A stretch of 14,584 nt of DNA from assembly GCA_003551865.1 (NCBI GenBank), contig PUNU01000262.1, positions 1 to 14,584 of the forward strand. Reading direction: 5' to 3'. How positions within the stretch are numbered: position 1 is the first letter of the stretch; every line of letters starts with the position of its first letter. Below are positions 6,780 to 14,507 of the stretch, piece by piece. The position numbers and the translations under genes are program-made. Source of the DNA: Syntrophomonadaceae bacterium. GTDB lineage: Bacteria > Bacillota_D > Dethiobacteria > DTU022. The notes below the pieces were generated by a model that was not told the origin of the DNA, made no database searches, and saw nothing but the letters and a program-made list of their open reading frames with translations.

Positions 6780-6807
6780 ATTATAACCTTTATGCCATCA
6801 TTGTCAA
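6780..6807 (-). promoter_or_regulatory. Consensus sigma-A promoter of the S1-domain gene
   Basis: On the minus strand TTGACA (6807-6802) and TATAAT (6785-6780) are both perfect consensus hexamers, 16 bp apart. The -35 overlaps the stop codon of the divIC-like gene. A start near 6773 would give a leader of about 35 bases up to the ATT start codon. By sequence this is the strongest promoter in the window. Confidence 0.85.
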
Positions 6808-7187
6808 TCCTCTATTTGGAAAATAACCTCGTCAGGCTTGACCAGCCCCAACCTTCTACGGGCAAGCACTTCGATATATTCCAGATCATGCAGCCGGTAT
6901 ATTTCATCTTCCAGTGCCAGCTGGCGATCCTCATGTCCACTTATTTGAGATTCCAACTCGGCAAGTTTCTGTTCAGCGCTTCTCTGGCGGATATACTGGG
7001 CTCCGATCACTACAAGCAGACAACAAATAATTAGCAGACCGACCGCGCAAGCATATCTGTACAGGCTGTAATCGCCGCCTCCACTGCGCCGGGGCAAATT
7101 GGAAACTGCTGTTTTTACCTGTCGGCGTTTAGCGCCCATAACTATCACTTCTCCGGGTTTTCCTTTTATATATTTGTTTTTCGACAT
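6804..7187 (-). CDS. Septum formation initiator, DivIC/FtsB family
   Basis: DivIC-family proteins are small bitopic membrane proteins that join FtsL and DivIB/FtsQ in the divisome and help activate septal wall synthesis. Seen here, numbered from the ATG at 7187: a basic cytoplasmic N-terminus, one membrane segment at about 44-66 (ending CLLVVIGAQYI), a coiled coil with repeated Glu/Leu at 67-100, and the family's C-terminal block YIEVLARRRLGLVKPDE (104-120). The start is uncertain. ATG 7187 (127 residues) has a weak, distant AGGAA. ATG 7139 (111 residues) has GGAGAAG about eight bases upstream and fits an adjacent TTGGCT, 16 bp, TATTAA promoter-like pair. Position before the S1-domain gene matches divIC in B. 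subtilis; yabP and yabQ, which precede it there, are missing. Confidence 0.85.
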   Translation of the reverse strand: MSKNKYIKGKPGEVIVMGAKRRQVKTAVSNLPRRSGGGDYSLYRYACAVGLLIICCLLVVIGAQYIRQRSAEQKLAELESQISGHEDRQLALEDEIYRLHDLEYIEVLARRRLGLVKPDEVIFQIED

Positions 7188-7259
7188 TTAATACATAAGT
7201 TCCTGCCGCAGCCAACTAAAAAGTAGTTATTTTTACAGGATCAGGAGAAAAAGCGGAAT

Positions 7260-7293
7260 TAAAAAAATACCCCCCTTGCAGGGCAAGGAGGGT
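7260..7293 (-). terminator. Intrinsic terminator after hup
   Basis: On the minus strand ACCCTCCTTGC, loop CCT, GCAAGGGGGGT (11-bp stem with one mismatch) is followed by A and a run of seven T residues. It lies about 50 bases after the HU stop codon and should end the mfd-flippase-mazG-hup transcript. Confidence 0.9.
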
Positions 7294-7344
7294 AGAGTTT
7301 TTCATGGCTACTGTTTAAAGAATTAAAAAAAAGAACACAGTTTG

Positions 7345-7617
7345 CTATTTGACTTTGTCTTTTAATGCCTTACCGGGTTTAAATGCCGGGACATTCAAAG
7401 CTCCAATTCTTATTTTTTCTCCCGTTGCAGGATTGCGCCCTTCGCGCGCCTTGCGATTGCGCACCTCGAAAGTTCCAAACCCGACCAGCTGGACTTTATC
7501 ACCGCGTGCCAATCCTTCCGTTATACTGTCCAAAACTGCATTAACTGCTTTTTCTCCATCCTTTTTGGACATACCAGCTTTCTCTGCAACCTGATCAACC
7601 AGTTCAGACTTATTCAC
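7345..7617 (-). CDS. hup: DNA-binding protein HU
   Basis: HU is a small dimeric nucleoid protein that bends DNA. With the GTG start at 7617 the protein is exactly 90 residues, the usual HU length. Seen: an N-terminal helical part beginning (M)NKSELVDQVAEKAG, the GFGTF turn (46-50), and the flexible DNA-binding arm with the intercalating proline in GRNPATGE (60-67, Pro63). The frame is open 12 codons further upstream, but the GTG has GAGGAGG eight bases before it and fits the family N-terminus. The gene follows mazG by 87 bases and precedes a strong terminator. A hup gene after mazG is common in Clostridia, where yabO, yabP and yabQ often follow; here they do not. Confidence 0.97.
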   Translation of the reverse strand: MNKSELVDQVAEKAGMSKKDGEKAVNAVLDSITEGLARGDKVQLVGFGTFEVRNRKAREGRNPATGEKIRIGALNVPAFKPGKALKDKVK

Positions 7618-7704
7618 TGTAAAAACCTCCTCATACAAAATGATTGGATCCACTCGAACACTTAATTCGCCTTTGTTTTGAAGATTCCTGCTTTAACTGC
7701 AGGT

Positions 7705-9147
7705 TTACTTTATTTTTTTGGCTTCGTCCCACCATTTATCAAGCTCCTCAAGAGAAAAATCAGATATTTGCTTTCCTGTTTTTTCTATTTGTTCCATAAT
7801 ATATTGAAACCTGTCCAGGAACTTGGTTATTGTTTTCCCCAGGGAAAGCTCCGGGTTAACCCCCAGAAAACGTGACATGTTAACAACGGTAAAAAGGTAA
7901 TCGCCTACTTCTTCTTCAATTGCCCTTCGATCTTTATTAAAACAGGCTTCTTCCAGTTCAGCCAGTTCTTCTCTCGCCTTTTCCAGGGGGCCCTTAATAC
8001 AGGGCCAGTCAAAACCCAGTTCTGCCGCCCTTTTTTGCAGCTTATATGCCTTGAGCAGGGCGGGTAGTGAATGATCTATGTCAATACTCTCCCCGTTTTT
8101 CTCCGCATTCCGTTCACTCGACTTAATTTTTTCCCAAAGGCTCTTTACCTGGGCGGCGTCTTCCAGTGCCTCTTCCCTGCCGAATACATGTGGATGGCGC
8201 CTTACCAGCTTTGCGGCAACGGTGTCAACAACCTTATAAAAGTCAAAACGGTTTTGCTCACGGGCAATCTGGCTGTGAAAAATAATCTGCAGGAGCAAAT
8301 CACCAAGCTCTTCCTTCAGCGAACTGTCGTCTTCCGCTTCAATGGCGGCAACTACTTCATACGCTTCTTCGACCAGGTACTGCCTCAGGCTGGAGGCAGT
8401 CTGCTGCCTGTCCCAGGGGCAGCCTTCCTCGGAGCGGAGTTTGGCCATAATTTCCAGCAAATCACCTGTACTGTACCCTCGAACAGGCGGCAAATAGACG
8501 GTGGTGTAGTGGTTAAAATGCAGGCGGTGGTCCAGGGTATTAAGATCCGTTTTATGAATGCTTTCACTCGGCATACCGGCAGATTTAATCACAGTAACCG
8601 GGTATGTCGGCGAATAAAGGTCCAGCAGCTTCAATTTAACCCGCGAGGCCAGCATCCGGCTGTGAACCTGGGCGATAATCAGGTGGCTGCGGGAGGGCTC
8701 TTTAATAAGGTCGATGGAGTAGGCGTCGCATATATTTACACCGTCCAGGGGATCTACCTGCAAACTGCTAAAGAGAGGTTCCAAAAAGCTTATTCCGGGC
8801 ACCACCTTAAGTTCAATACCAAGGCGGGGAGCGATTCTGCGCAGCCTTGCTACGGTAGCTTCGCCGATATCGGGGTGGCCGGGCACTGCATAGTAAACAG
8901 TTCCGCAAAACCTTACTGCTCTGGCAAGGCGTCTGATGATTGCCCGGTAAACCTGTTCAAAATTCTCCCCCTCCTCATAAAGATGATCAAAAGAATAGAT
9001 CCCTTTTCCCGGCGCATACCGGCGGGCGACAGGGTGCTTCATGGTGCGAAAAAAAAGGGGGCGTCCGCCCGCCAGGCAGCGTCTCGCCTCCCGGGAGAGA
9101 TGCCCGGCACTACCCGGTCCCAATCCGACTACAATTATCCTCCTCAT
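7705..9147 (-). CDS. mazG: Tetrapyrrole-methylase-like / MazG nucleotide pyrophosphohydrolase fusion (YabN type)
   Basis: MazG domains hydrolyse NTPs and dNTPs to the monophosphate, thought to remove aberrant nucleotides. This 480-residue protein joins two parts, as in B. subtilis YabN. Residues 1-225 resemble SAM-dependent tetrapyrrole methylases (VGLGPG at 7-12, PGHPDIGE at 89-96). Tandem MazG domains follow: the first has CPWD (243-246), VEEAYE (259-264) and EELGD (279-283), giving the ExxE...ExxD metal site. The second has EELAELEE (393-400) and EEEVGD (411-416). The methylase-like part has no known substrate in this setting. The frame extends ten codons upstream, but the ATG at 9147 has GGGAGG about seven bases before it, so I use that start. 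It lies between the flippase and hup genes, probably co-transcribed. Confidence 0.95.
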   Translation of the reverse strand: MRRIIVVGLGPGSAGHLSREARRCLAGGRPLFFRTMKHPVARRYAPGKGIYSFDHLYEEGENFEQVYRAIIRRLARAVRFCGTVYYAVPGHPDIGEATVARLRRIAPRLGIELKVVPGISFLEPLFSSLQVDPLDGVNICDAYSIDLIKEPSRSHLIIAQVHSRMLASRVKLKLLDLYSPTYPVTVIKSAGMPSESIHKTDLNTLDHRLHFNHYTTVYLPPVRGYSTGDLLEIMAKLRSEEGCPWDRQQTASSLRQYLVEEAYEVVAAIEAEDDSSLKEELGDLLLQIIFHSQIAREQNRFDFYKVVDTVAAKLVRRHPHVFGREEALEDAAQVKSLWEKIKSSERNAEKNGESIDIDHSLPALLKAYKLQKRAAELGFDWPCIKGPLEKAREELAELEEACFNKDRRAIEEEVGDYLFTVVNMSRFLGVNPELSLGKTITKFLDRFQYIMEQIEKTGKQISDFSLEELDKWWDEAKKIK

Positions 9148-9189
9148 AAGCTTTCCTCCCTTACAAACAGAAAACAATCTTATTTAACT

Positions 9190-9211
9190 TAATACAGCTA
9201 AATATGTATTA
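9190..9211. promoter_or_regulatory. Inverted repeat TAATACA-N8-TGTATTA before mazG
   Basis: Perfect 7-bp arms separated by eight bases overlap the stop codon of the flippase gene and lie about 40 bases upstream of the mazG start. There is no T-run, so it is not a standard terminator. An operator or a chance A/T-rich dyad are both possible. Confidence 0.3.
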
Positions 9212-10837
9212 GCCGCCGCGAAAAATCTTTAAGCGCCCGGCCAGCCGTCCAACCATCGGCACAACTGACAGCTCTTCCCGGCTCAAAGTGCCGGTAACCA
9301 GCAGCATGCCAAAGTAAACTAAAGCGCCGCCAATTATTGCTGCGATAGTTGCCGCGGCGTTTAGCCAGCCGGGAGAGAGCAGGTGCCCGGCATAATAATC
9401 CACACCCCGGTAAAGCAAATATACAAAAATTGACATAACAGCGGTGGCCAGGCCGGGCAAAACAATCAATTCACGCAGACTGCCCCGCCAGCCGGTTGCA
9501 AGATGTATATACCTCAGGTTCATAGCCGCCGCCAGCCCGACCCCGACAACTGAAGCCAGGGCCGCCCCGCCGACGTTCAAAGCGGGCATCGCGGTCAAAA
9601 ACCAGGCCATAAATATTTTGACCATCCCCCCGTACAGCATGTGGAGGGCAGGAATAATCGGCCGACCAAGCCCCTGGATCAAGCCGGTGGTTGAAACATA
9701 AAGGCATAGGGTTATTACCAGCCACGACATGTAAGCCAGAGAATACCCCGCCTCGGCATTGTTGTAAAGCAGGACTGTTACCGGTTCCGCCAGCAAAAAG
9801 AGGCCTGCAGCGGAAGGGAGGGAAAAGAGAACGGTCAGCTTAATAGCCGCGGCGCTGCGCTCCCGGACCAACACATAATTTTTTAAAGTATGCGCTTCCG
9901 ATATTGCCGGAACCAGGCTGATACTTAGTGCCAGGGCCACAACATTGGGAAAGTAAACAACCGGGCCGGCCATCCCGGTAAGCTGCCCGTAGAGGGCCCG
10001 GGCCGTAACCAGGTCAAACCCGGCCGCTTGAAGCTGACGCGGCACCACCGCAAGGTCAATTAAAGAAACAAGGGGAATAACCAGGCCGCCAATGGTAACC
10101 GGTATGGCCAGCTTCAAGATGCGGCCGATGATGCGGCCGGCCGGATCCGGACCTGCCGAGTCCGGTTCGGCAGTCTGTTTGTGTTCTCCGTGGTTTAAAA
10201 AAAGCTGCCGTCTGCGCCGGTAAAATCCGGCTAGAAGCAGCAATCCCGCCAGCCCCCCCGCCGCCGCGCCGGAAGTGGCACCGGCAGCCGCTATTTCCAG
10301 TCCAACCGGCAGCAGCAAGAGGACAAGAAAAATTGAAAAACCCACCCTGACCAGCTGCTCCAACAGCTGTGAAACGGCAGTGGGAACCATGTTCTGCTGT
10401 CCCTGGAAAAAACCACGCAGAGCTCCCATGACGGTAACAAAGAATATGGCCGGCGATATGGCAACCAGGGGATAAACCGCATCGATATCTTTAACCATAA
10501 CCAGGGCAATCATTTCCGCCCCGAGAAAAAGGAGCAGGGTAATTGCCAGCCCGGTCAGGGTAAGAATGACAAATCCCACCCGAAAAACCCTGTATGCTTC
10601 ATGGTAAGCTTTAAGAGCTATTTTTTCGGCCATGAGCTTGGAAAGCGCTACCGGTATACCGGCTGTAGAAATAACCAGCAAAGTAGAGTAAATTGGATAG
10701 GCATACATGTAGAGGCCGATACCTTCATCTCCGAGAATTGCAGCCAGAACTATCCGAAAAACTGCCCCGATAACCCGTGCGGCTACCCCGGCGGCGGCCA
10801 GGATTGTTGCTCCTTTGACAAAAGCGCTGCTGGTCAA
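9209..10837 (-). CDS. Polysaccharide/lipid flippase, MurJ/SpoVB (MOP) family
   Basis: This 542-residue, highly hydrophobic protein has the multi-helix plan of the MOP-superfamily flippases that move lipid-linked wall precursors. Seen: an N-terminal FVKGATILAAAGVAARVIG-type first helix, conserved LGDEGIGLYMYAYPIY, STAGIPVALSKLMAEK, ALRGFFQGQQNMVPTAVSQLLEQLVRV (non-contiguous blocks), and about 14 predicted membrane segments with a polar loop near 206-232. Among homologues it is closest in layout to SpoVB/YabM/YtgP (MurJ). In B. subtilis yabM occupies this site. Sequence alone does not separate spore-cortex from vegetative lipid II function; loss of neighbouring sporulation genes slightly favours a vegetative role. 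The start is TTG at 10837, directly after an in-frame TAA, with GAAGG nine bases upstream. It lies 62 bp after mfd and has its own -10 element. Confidence 0.9.
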   Translation of the reverse strand: MTSSAFVKGATILAAAGVAARVIGAVFRIVLAAILGDEGIGLYMYAYPIYSTLLVISTAGIPVALSKLMAEKIALKAYHEAYRVFRVGFVILTLTGLAITLLLFLGAEMIALVMVKDIDAVYPLVAISPAIFFVTVMGALRGFFQGQQNMVPTAVSQLLEQLVRVGFSIFLVLLLLPVGLEIAAAGATSGAAAGGLAGLLLLAGFYRRRRQLFLNHGEHKQTAEPDSAGPDPAGRIIGRILKLAIPVTIGGLVIPLVSLIDLAVVPRQLQAAGFDLVTARALYGQLTGMAGPVVYFPNVVALALSISLVPAISEAHTLKNYVLVRERSAAAIKLTVLFSLPSAAGLFLLAEPVTVLLYNNAEAGYSLAYMSWLVITLCLYVSTTGLIQGLGRPIIPALHMLYGGMVKIFMAWFLTAMPALNVGGAALASVVGVGLAAAMNLRYIHLATGWRGSLRELIVLPGLATAVMSIFVYLLYRGVDYYAGHLLSPGWLNAAATIAAIIGGALVYFGMLLVTGTLSREELSVVPMVGRLAGRLKIFRGG

Positions 10838-10873
10838 TTAATATAACCTTCTTTGTATATTAATCTGAAACGT

Positions 10874-10882
10874 ATTATAACA
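10874..10882 (-). promoter_or_regulatory. Extended -10 promoter element for the flippase gene
   Basis: On the minus strand TGT-TATAAT (10882-10874) is a perfect extended -10 in the mfd-flippase gap. No recognisable -35 is present at 16-18 bp. Transcription would begin near 10867, leaving a leader of about 30 bases. It could add expression beyond read-through from mfd. Confidence 0.45.
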
Positions 10883-10899
10883 GTTATAGGCCCCGGCAG

Positions 10900-13800
10900 C
10901 TACCGGCCTACAGGCGCCGCATCGGAAGAAAGCTCTTTAAACAACCCGATCAGCTCACTGATGGACGGAGCGGCTTTACCGCTGTGCTTAATTTTTAAAG
11001 TCAACGGGTCTCGTCCTGAAATGACCAGGGCATTTCTGTCAATCGACTCGACCTGGTCCGTCATGCCCACAGGAACTGTCCTGCCGCGCCGGAATTGTAT
11101 GACCAGAGATTTTGGGCCCTGGCGAACCTGATCCACGCCCAGCTTCACCGCCAGCACACGCAGCTTTGATACGGCCATCAGGTTAATGGCCGGCTCGGGT
11201 AGAGCACCGTAGCGATCGGCCATTTCCCGGGCTATGTCATCCAGTTCTTCCAGCGAAGATGCCCGGTATATCCGCTGGTAGAAATCAACCTTTTGCGCTT
11301 GAGCATTGATATAGGAAGCGGGCAGGTAGGCATCGAGGGGTAGGTCTATTCGCGGTTCAATGTAAGGCTCTCGTTTTTCGTTTTTCAATTCCGCCACGGC
11401 CCGATCCAGCAGCTTGCAGTAAAGATCAAACCCTACAGCCGTAATAAACCCGTGCTGTTCGGCTCCGAGGATATTTCCTGCTCCCCTGATTTCCAGATCC
11501 TGCAGGGCAATTTTAAACCCGGAACCCAGCTCGGTAAACTCCTTGATCGCCCGCAGGCGTTTACGGGCGGTTTCAGAAACTGCCTTGCTCCTGTCATAAG
11601 TAAGGTATGCATAAGCAAGGCGGTTCGATCGACCAACACGGCCCCGGATTTGATAAAGCTGGGCCAGGCCGAATTTGTCAGCATTACATACAATCAGGGT
11701 GTTCACATTGGGGATATCAAGGCCGGATTCGATAATCGTGGTGCTGATCAGGATCTGGTATCGTCCGGCTTGGAAATCGGCCATGATTTTTTCCAGCGTT
11801 TTTTCCGGCAGACGGCCATGACCGACAGCAACAGAAGCTTCCGGAAATATTTTTTGGATTCTCTCGGCAAATTTGTTGATCCGATCGACCCGATTGTAAA
11901 CCAGGAATACCTGGCCATGCCGGTCCAACTCGCGTTGGACAGCTTCCCGGACAAGGTTCTCTGAATATTCGAGGACATAAGTCTGAATCGGGTAACGATC
12001 TTCGGGGGGAGTGTCGATCACGCTTAAATCCCTGGCTCCGGCCAGCGAAAGGTGGAGGGTCCTGGGAATGGGAGTGGCGGTCATTGCCAGGGTATCAACT
12101 TCCAGCCGCAGCCTTTTCATTTTTTCTTTCTGCCGCACTCCAAAACGCTGCTCTTCATCTATGACCAGCAGCCCGAGATCGTTAAAGCTGATATCTGCCG
12201 ACAAAAGGCGATGGGTGCCAATAACGATATCGATCTTTCCTGCAGCTAAATCTTTAATTATTTCTTTTTGTTTGTTTTTCGGCACAAAGCGGCTTAATTG
12301 AGCAACCCTGATCGGAAAACTGTCAAAACGCTCCCGGAAAGTGCGGTAATGCTGCTGGGCTAAAACGGTGGTGGGGACCAGGAAGGCAGCCTGTTTTCCT
12401 TCCATTACCGCCTTGAAGGCGGCGCGCATGGCCACTTCGGTTTTGCCATATCCGACGTCGCCGCAGATCAAGCGATCCATGGGATGGTTTTTCCCCATGT
12501 CGGATTTGACCTCTTCAACTGCCCGCAGCTGGTCGGGTGTTTCTTCATAGGGAAAATTGGCTTCGAATTCCAGCTGCCAGGGATGATCGGGGCCGTAGCT
12601 GTGCCCTACGGCAGCCTGTCTGGCGGCATACAAAGAGAGCAGCTCGCGGGCGAGCTCTTCTACGGATCGGTTCACCCTGCTTTTTAGGCGCTGCCATTCT
12701 CCTCCGCCCAGGCTGTGCAGGCGGGGTGGTGAACTTTCGCCGCCGGAATATTTTTGAATCAAACCAACCTGTTCCACGGGAATGTAAAGCCTGTCGGCTC
12801 CCCTGTATTTCAAAAGCAGGTAATCGCGTTTCACTTTGCCGATCTCAAGCGTGCTCAAACCCTGATATTTGCCGATGCCGTGCTGCTCATGGACCACATA
12901 GTCGCCCACAGAAAGCTCACGGTAATCGCTGAGCCGAATCCCCTCGTTTTTCCTGATACGCCTCTTTTTTCTGCGCCGCGGCAGCAGGTTTTGTTCGGTT
13001 ATCACGGCCAGTTTAAGATCGGGAATGACAAAGCCCTCGTCAAGACTGCCAACTATAACAGGCAGTGACGGAGCAATATCTTTCAATTCTTCGCCTGCCC
13101 GGTCATTTTCGGCAGAGCCCTGTCCGGAAAGCATCTCCAGCAAGCTTTTCCCGCGTTTTTGCGAACCGGCGAAAAGAAACACCCGGTAGCCGCTGTTAAA
13201 CCAGGTCTGTAGATCGCTCTTGAACAGGGCCCATTGTCCGTGGTAATAAGGGGCACTCTTCGTCTCCAGGTTAAAGGTGGCAGCCGCTTTAAATATTTTT
13301 CCTGTCCCGGGAAAAAGGGAGCAGCCAATCAGGGGACAGGGCAGACGCGCAAACATCTCTTCGGGATGCCAGAGCATCCTGTGCCCAGGCAAAAGCAAAT
13401 CGCCATCAATAGCGGCAGTGGAAATATAATCGTTTACTTCCCTGTAAAGATCTTCTCCTTTTTCCAACACGGCCTGGGGCTCTTCGACCATTACCAGCAA
13501 ACCGGGCGGCAGATAATCGGCCAGGGAAGCACCCTCCCCGTAGAAAAAAGGGTAATAACTGCTCAAGATGTCCAGACCATCAGGCTGAGTCAGGCGTTCC
13601 AGATGACGTTCAATCCGGGTTTTTAGCTTTTCCGCTTTGTCCTTTTCGCCCCGCCTGAACATTTTAGCAGCTTCACGATCAAGGCTTTCTTTTGCCGACT
13701 GCAAGCCGCGATTAAAGATGTCTCCACTGGCAATTAGCTCACGGGCCGGAAGCACATGTGCGTCTTCCAGTTTTTCCTGGGACCGCTGAGTTGCCGGATC

Positions 13801-14427
13801 GAAAACACGCAGCGATTCAATGATCTCGTCAAACAGCTCCAGGCGCAGCGGCATCCTGTTTGCCGGTGGATAAATGTCGATAATTTCTCCCCGCACACTG
13901 AAATGTCCACCGGTTTCAGTTAGCGATGTTTTCTCGTAACCCATTTCCACCAGGCGTTCGATTAATTCCCGGCGGTCTATCCGGCATCCCGCTTTCAGGT
14001 TAACAATCAAACTGCGCCAGATTTTCGGCGGGATAACTTTCGAAAGCAGGGCCTGGACGGTGGTCACGTAGATTCCCTGACTTCCACTGTAGAGCCAGTC
14101 CAGAAACTGCAGGCGAAGCTGTTGATTTTCGTCACTGCGGGTCAGCACTTCCGTGTTCATAAACAAATCCCGTGAAGGCAAAAACATTACCTGTTTCGGG
14201 TAAAAAGCTGACAGATCGGCATATATCTTTTCTGCACTGGCTTGATCTCCGGCAACCACCAGGCCCCGGCGGCTGCTGCAAAATGCGAGGGCGGCCATGA
14301 AAAAAGAACGGGCACTGCCGTCAAGGCCGGCAACTGCAGCCCTGTAGCGGTTGTTTTTTTCCAAGCGGTCTATAATTTGAACAAATGACTCCTGATCAAA
14401 CCAGCGCTTCAACAAACTTTCCGGCAA
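10900..14427 (-). CDS. mfd: Transcription-repair coupling factor Mfd
   Basis: Mfd is a DNA translocase that removes stalled RNA polymerase and recruits UvrA to lesions. At 1175 residues it has full family length (B. subtilis 1177). In order: a UvrB-like N-terminal module whose P-loop is degenerate (GLDGSARS, 34-41), as is normal for Mfd; a basic linker (LLPRRRKKRRIRK, 481-493); the RNA-polymerase interaction domain (VGDYVVHEQHGIGKYQG, 507-523); the RecG-like motor with Walker A GDVGYGKT (656-663), DEEQ box (757-760) and GTHRLL (737-742); later helicase motifs including ESGLDIPNVNTL and QLYQIRGRVGRSNR; and a C-terminal regulatory domain. The start is TTG at 14427, with AAGGAGG eight bases upstream. 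It heads the visible cluster. In B. subtilis spoVT follows mfd; here the flippase gene follows directly. Confidence 0.97.
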   Translation of the reverse strand: MPESLLKRWFDQESFVQIIDRLEKNNRYRAAVAGLDGSARSFFMAALAFCSSRRGLVVAGDQASAEKIYADLSAFYPKQVMFLPSRDLFMNTEVLTRSDENQQLRLQFLDWLYSGSQGIYVTTVQALLSKVIPPKIWRSLIVNLKAGCRIDRRELIERLVEMGYEKTSLTETGGHFSVRGEIIDIYPPANRMPLRLELFDEIIESLRVFDPATQRSQEKLEDAHVLPARELIASGDIFNRGLQSAKESLDREAAKMFRRGEKDKAEKLKTRIERHLERLTQPDGLDILSSYYPFFYGEGASLADYLPPGLLVMVEEPQAVLEKGEDLYREVNDYISTAAIDGDLLLPGHRMLWHPEEMFARLPCPLIGCSLFPGTGKIFKAAATFNLETKSAPYYHGQWALFKSDLQTWFNSGYRVFLFAGSQKRGKSLLEMLSGQGSAENDRAGEELKDIAPSLPVIVGSLDEGFVIPDLKLAVITEQNLLPRRRKKRRIRKNEGIRLSDYRELSVGDYVVHEQHGIGKYQGLSTLEIGKVKRDYLLLKYRGADRLYIPVEQVGLIQKYSGGESSPPRLHSLGGGEWQRLKSRVNRSVEELARELLSLYAARQAAVGHSYGPDHPWQLEFEANFPYEETPDQLRAVEEVKSDMGKNHPMDRLICGDVGYGKTEVAMRAAFKAVMEGKQAAFLVPTTVLAQQHYRTFRERFDSFPIRVAQLSRFVPKNKQKEIIKDLAAGKIDIVIGTHRLLSADISFNDLGLLVIDEEQRFGVRQKEKMKRLRLEVDTLAMTATPIPRTLHLSLAGARDLSVIDTPPEDRYPIQTYVLEYSENLVREAVQRELDRHGQVFLVYNRVDRINKFAERIQKIFPEASVAVGHGRLPEKTLEKIMADFQAGRYQILISTTIIESGLDIPNVNTLIVCNADKFGLAQLYQIRGRVGRSNRLAYAYLTYDRSKAVSETARKRLRAIKEFTELGSGFKIALQDLEIRGAGNILGAEQHGFITAVGFDLYCKLLDRAVAELKNEKREPYIEPRIDLPLDAYLPASYINAQAQKVDFYQRIYRASSLEELDDIAREMADRYGALPEPAINLMAVSKLRVLAVKLGVDQVRQGPKSLVIQFRRGRTVPVGMTDQVESIDRNALVISGRDPLTLKIKHSGKAAPSISELIGLFKELSSDAAPVGR

Positions 14428-14507
14428 ATTTTGCGCCTCCTTGAAAGAAAGGTTCTTAAAATATTTAGTAACTACTCAGCCTATTGTCCTTGTTGAGTGA
14501 AAAGCTG

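Noticed and set aside
7687..7703. Terminator between mazG and hup (CCTGC, 7-nt loop, GCAGG)
   Set aside because: The stem is only 5 bp and no T-run follows it in the minus direction, so termination is unlikely.
8071..9192. 373-codon plus-strand frame opposite mazG
   Set aside because: It is long only because the opposite frame avoids stop codons. The minus strand encodes complete methylase-like and MazG domains, and this frame has no recognisable motif.
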